Source: Zasmidium citrigriseum (Eukaryota; Ascomycota; Dothideomycetes; Mycosphaerellales; Mycosphaerellaceae). Taken from it: a stretch of DNA of 64,000 nucleotides. A program made the position numbers and the translations under genes. Below, piece after piece: positions 62,132-64,000 of the stretch. The notes under the pieces were generated by a model, which worked only from the letters and a program-made list of their open reading frames with translations, made no database searches and was not told where the DNA came from. The stretch lies in NCBI GenBank assembly GCA_002786025.1, contig NHNW01000031.1, positions 186,001-250,000 on the forward strand. Direction: 5' to 3'. The first letter of the stretch is position 1. Each line of letters begins with the position of its first letter.

Positions 62132-64000
62132 ATGCGACACCTCCGCCTGTTGCTGGCAGTGCTGTTCAGCCTGCTCAGCCTTCAGGCGCTGGCGAAGAAA
62201 GATAAGCCTGATCTCGAAGCAACCACTTTTGATGATCAGCCCATGAACATCCTGTATTTCGAGGACAGCGACGTTATAATTACGACCGTACACGACACCG
62301 CAACCGCGTGGCGATCCGACGATGGAGGCTTCAAGTGGAAGAAGCTGGATGGCGTTAAGGACGAGGAGGTGTTGGAGATGTTGAAGCATCCATACGACAA
62401 GAAGACTGCCGTTATACTGGGACGGAAAAAGACACATTGGATCACGCATGATCGGGGCGAGACCTGGAAGAAGTTTACAGCTGAGGAGAACCCGTCCCTA
62501 TCACACCCTGGCATCGCCTTCCACGCCTCCGATCCGAAACGCATGCTTTTCCATGCCGAAAAATGTAAAGGCTTCTTCTTCTGTGACAGCTCAGTCTATT
62601 ACACCACCGATGGGTTTGAGACAGAGCCCGAACGACTGGACGAAGATGTGATCAATTGTCTATGGGCAAAGAGCAGCGACATCTTCACCACCGGGGACAA
62701 GGACCTTGACAACGATCGGATACTGTGCATGGCCAAGGGGAAATTCTCGGGTCTGTCGCCCAGCTATCGAGTCGTTTATTCCGACGACTTCTTCAAGGAC
62801 CACACGACAGAAGTCACTGTGAGCGATGGAAGGACTGTTGAAGGAGTCACCAACATTGCGTCGGTCAAGAAGTACATTGTATTTGCTGCAAAGGGTGACA
62901 AGACAACTGAAATGGCCATGTATGTCACGGACGATACTAAAGCATGGCACCGCGCCGAGTTTGGGGAGCACAAGCTGGAAGAGAATGCCTACACACTGTT
63001 GGAGAGCACGAATTACAGCATGCAAGTCGACATCATGACAACATCGCCCTCGAGTGCCATGGGTGTCCTCCTTACTTCGAACAGCAACGGTACTTTCTTC
63101 ACGAGGAACATCGAACACACCAACCGCAACTCGCACGGGTTCGTCGATTTCGAAAAGGTGTCCAACATCCAAGGAATCGTGCTGGTGAACGTCGTGGACA
63201 ACTGGGAGGAGGTCGAGCGTAAATGGATGGCAGAGAAGAAGATTGTTTCCAAGATCTCATTTGACGATGGGAGGACATGGGAATCAATGAAGGCGGGAGA
63301 CAAGGACCTTCATCTTCACTCAGTCACCAAGCAGCGTAACATTGGTCGAATCTTCAGCAGTCCAGCGCCTGGCCTTGTCATGGGAGTTGGTAACACGGGC
63401 AAGCATCTCAACAGCTACGATGAAGGCGATCTGTACGTGTCGGACGATGCTGGCCTCACTTGGAAACGGGCCTTGGAGAAGCCTCACATCTATGAATTTG
63501 GCGCACAAGGATCCATTCTGGTCGCTGTTGAGGATGGAGAAACCAAGACTATCAAGTGGTCCCTCAACCACGGCAAAGACTGGGACGAGCTGAAGCTGGA
63601 TGAAAAGATCAAACCAATCGCGCTCACAACGACACCCGATTCGACTTCTCTGAAGTTCTTGCTGGTAGCTACTGAGGGCGGTGGTGGAAAGACGAAGCAC
63701 AGGACTTTTGCTCTCGATTTCGACGGGCTACACGAGAAGAAATGCAAAAAGGACGACCTCGAGAAGTGGCCCGCGAGAGTCGACGATGATGGCAAGGCGA
63801 CTTGCATTATGGGCCACAAGCAGTTCTTTCTTCGCAGAAAGGCTGATGCCGAGTGCTTAGTCGTGTCCGAGGAATTCGAAGACCCTGAAGAGGATCGAGA
63901 GACGTGCAAGTGCACCAAGAAGGATTTCGAGTGCGACTATAACTTCGTACGCGATGACGATGGCAAGTGTGTTCAGGCCGAAGGTCGTCCCATTATTCCA
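62132..64000 (+). CDS. VPS10: Vacuolar protein sorting receptor Vps10/sortilin (5' part)
   Basis: 623 codons from the ATG at 62132 (CACCATGCGACAC) to the window edge, open throughout; yeast Pep1/Vps10 is about 1,580 residues, so more than half lies outside. A signal peptide (MRHLRLLLAVLFSLLSLQALA) precedes the first sortilin ten-bladed beta-propeller. Asp-box repeats are visible (SDDGGFKW, THDRGETW, SFDDGRTW, SDDAGLTW). The Cys-rich 10CC region starts near ETCKCTKKDFECDYNFVRDDDGKC. Family role: cycles between the late Golgi and endosomes carrying vacuolar hydrolases such as carboxypeptidase Y. Fungal receptors usually carry two tandem propellers; only the first is in the window. Confidence 0.95.
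   Translation, partial: MRHLRLLLAVLFSLLSLQALAKKDKPDLEATTFDDQPMNILYFEDSDVIITTVHDTATAWRSDDGGFKWKKLDGVKDEEVLEMLKHPYDKKTAVILGRKKTHWITHDRGETWKKFTAEENPSLSHPGIAFHASDPKRMLFHAEKCKGFFFCDSSVYYTTDGFETEPERLDEDVINCLWAKSSDIFTTGDKDLDNDRILCMAKGKFSGLSPSYRVVYSDDFFKDHTTEVTVSDGRTVEGVTNIASVKKYIVFAAKGDKTTEMAMYVTDDTKAWHRAEFGEHKLEENAYTLLESTNYSMQVDIMTTSPSSAMGVLLTSNSNGTFFTRNIEHTNRNSHGFVDFEKVSNIQGIVLVNVVDNWEEVERKWMAEKKIVSKISFDDGRTWESMKAGDKDLHLHSVTKQRNIGRIFSSPAPGLVMGVGNTGKHLNSYDEGDLYVSDDAGLTWKRALEKPHIYEFGAQGSILVAVEDGETKTIKWSLNHGKDWDELKLDEKIKPIALTTTPDSTSLKFLLVATEGGGGKTKHRTFALDFDGLHEKKCKKDDLEKWPARVDDDGKATCIMGHKQFFLRRKADAECLVVSEEFEDPEEDRETCKCTKKDFECDYNFVRDDDGKCVQAEGRPIIP

Noticed and set aside
1..64000. CRISPR arrays, rRNA genes, secondary-metabolite or defence-type gene cluster
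   Set aside because: No regularly spaced direct repeats, no rRNA-like sequence, and no PKS, NRPS, terpene synthase or NLR-like gene is visible. The gene order looks like ordinary housekeeping chromosome.

Overview
This is about 64 kb of filamentous ascomycete (Pezizomycotina) nuclear chromosome. The evidence is short introns of 49-178 nt with GT..AG ends and CTAAC/CTGAC branch sites, intron-poor single-copy housekeeping genes on both strands, fungal-specific families (CYP53, S28 peptidase, GH106-like), and one transposon relic with the CpA-to-TpA mutation pattern of repeat-induced point mutation (RIP). The gene content would suit a Dothideomycete, but I cannot fix the genus from sequence alone.

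Layout, left to right. 1-8 kb: the 3'-truncated Mps1 spindle checkpoint kinase, a one-TM protein, a gamma-butyrobetaine/trimethyllysine-type dioxygenase, the mitochondrial thiamine pyrophosphate carrier TPC1 and endonuclease III. 8.3-19.4 kb: a large unrecognised protein assembled across two introns, a CYP53 benzoate 4-hydroxylase-type P450 and the peroxisomal AAA ATPase PEX6. 20-26 kb: a steryl ester/acidic lipase, an iron-type alcohol dehydrogenase and a tail-anchored-looking protein. 27-35 kb: a nucleolin-like protein, ALG6, COX17 (a split 68-aa gene), the RanGAP RNA1, NUS1. 35-46 kb: cytidine deaminase, an atypical SDR, a coiled-coil protein, the exocyst subunit SEC10, an S28 serine peptidase and the Fe-S co-chaperone JAC1. 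46.5-57 kb: an MFS phosphate-type transporter, then a gene-poor island holding one GPI-anchored Pro/Thr-rich protein and a heavily RIP-mutated Tc1/mariner relic (about 52.8-55.0 kb). 57-64 kb: a secreted eight-exon GH106-like glycosidase, a small fungal protein, and the start of the VPS10/PEP1 sorting receptor, which runs off the right edge.

Most genes are independent housekeeping loci, not a pathway cluster. ALG6 and NUS1 both serve dolichol-linked N-glycosylation. TPC1, COX17 and JAC1 are mitochondrial. PEX6, SEC10, VPS10 and RNA1 concern organelle biogenesis and traffic. I see no secondary-metabolite cluster, no CRISPR and no tRNA or rRNA gene that I can defend.

Points most worth a second look: a 31-codon in-frame Lys-rich extension after the nucleolin stop codon that ends in nearly the same GKK-x-x-F as the first terminus; two competing 3' splice sites in the 1,313-aa unknown gene that would choose between a short and a long protein; a recurring AACCTCACCTC promoter motif; the RIP relic with its DDE triad codons intact; and an SDR without the catalytic Tyr/Lys pair.
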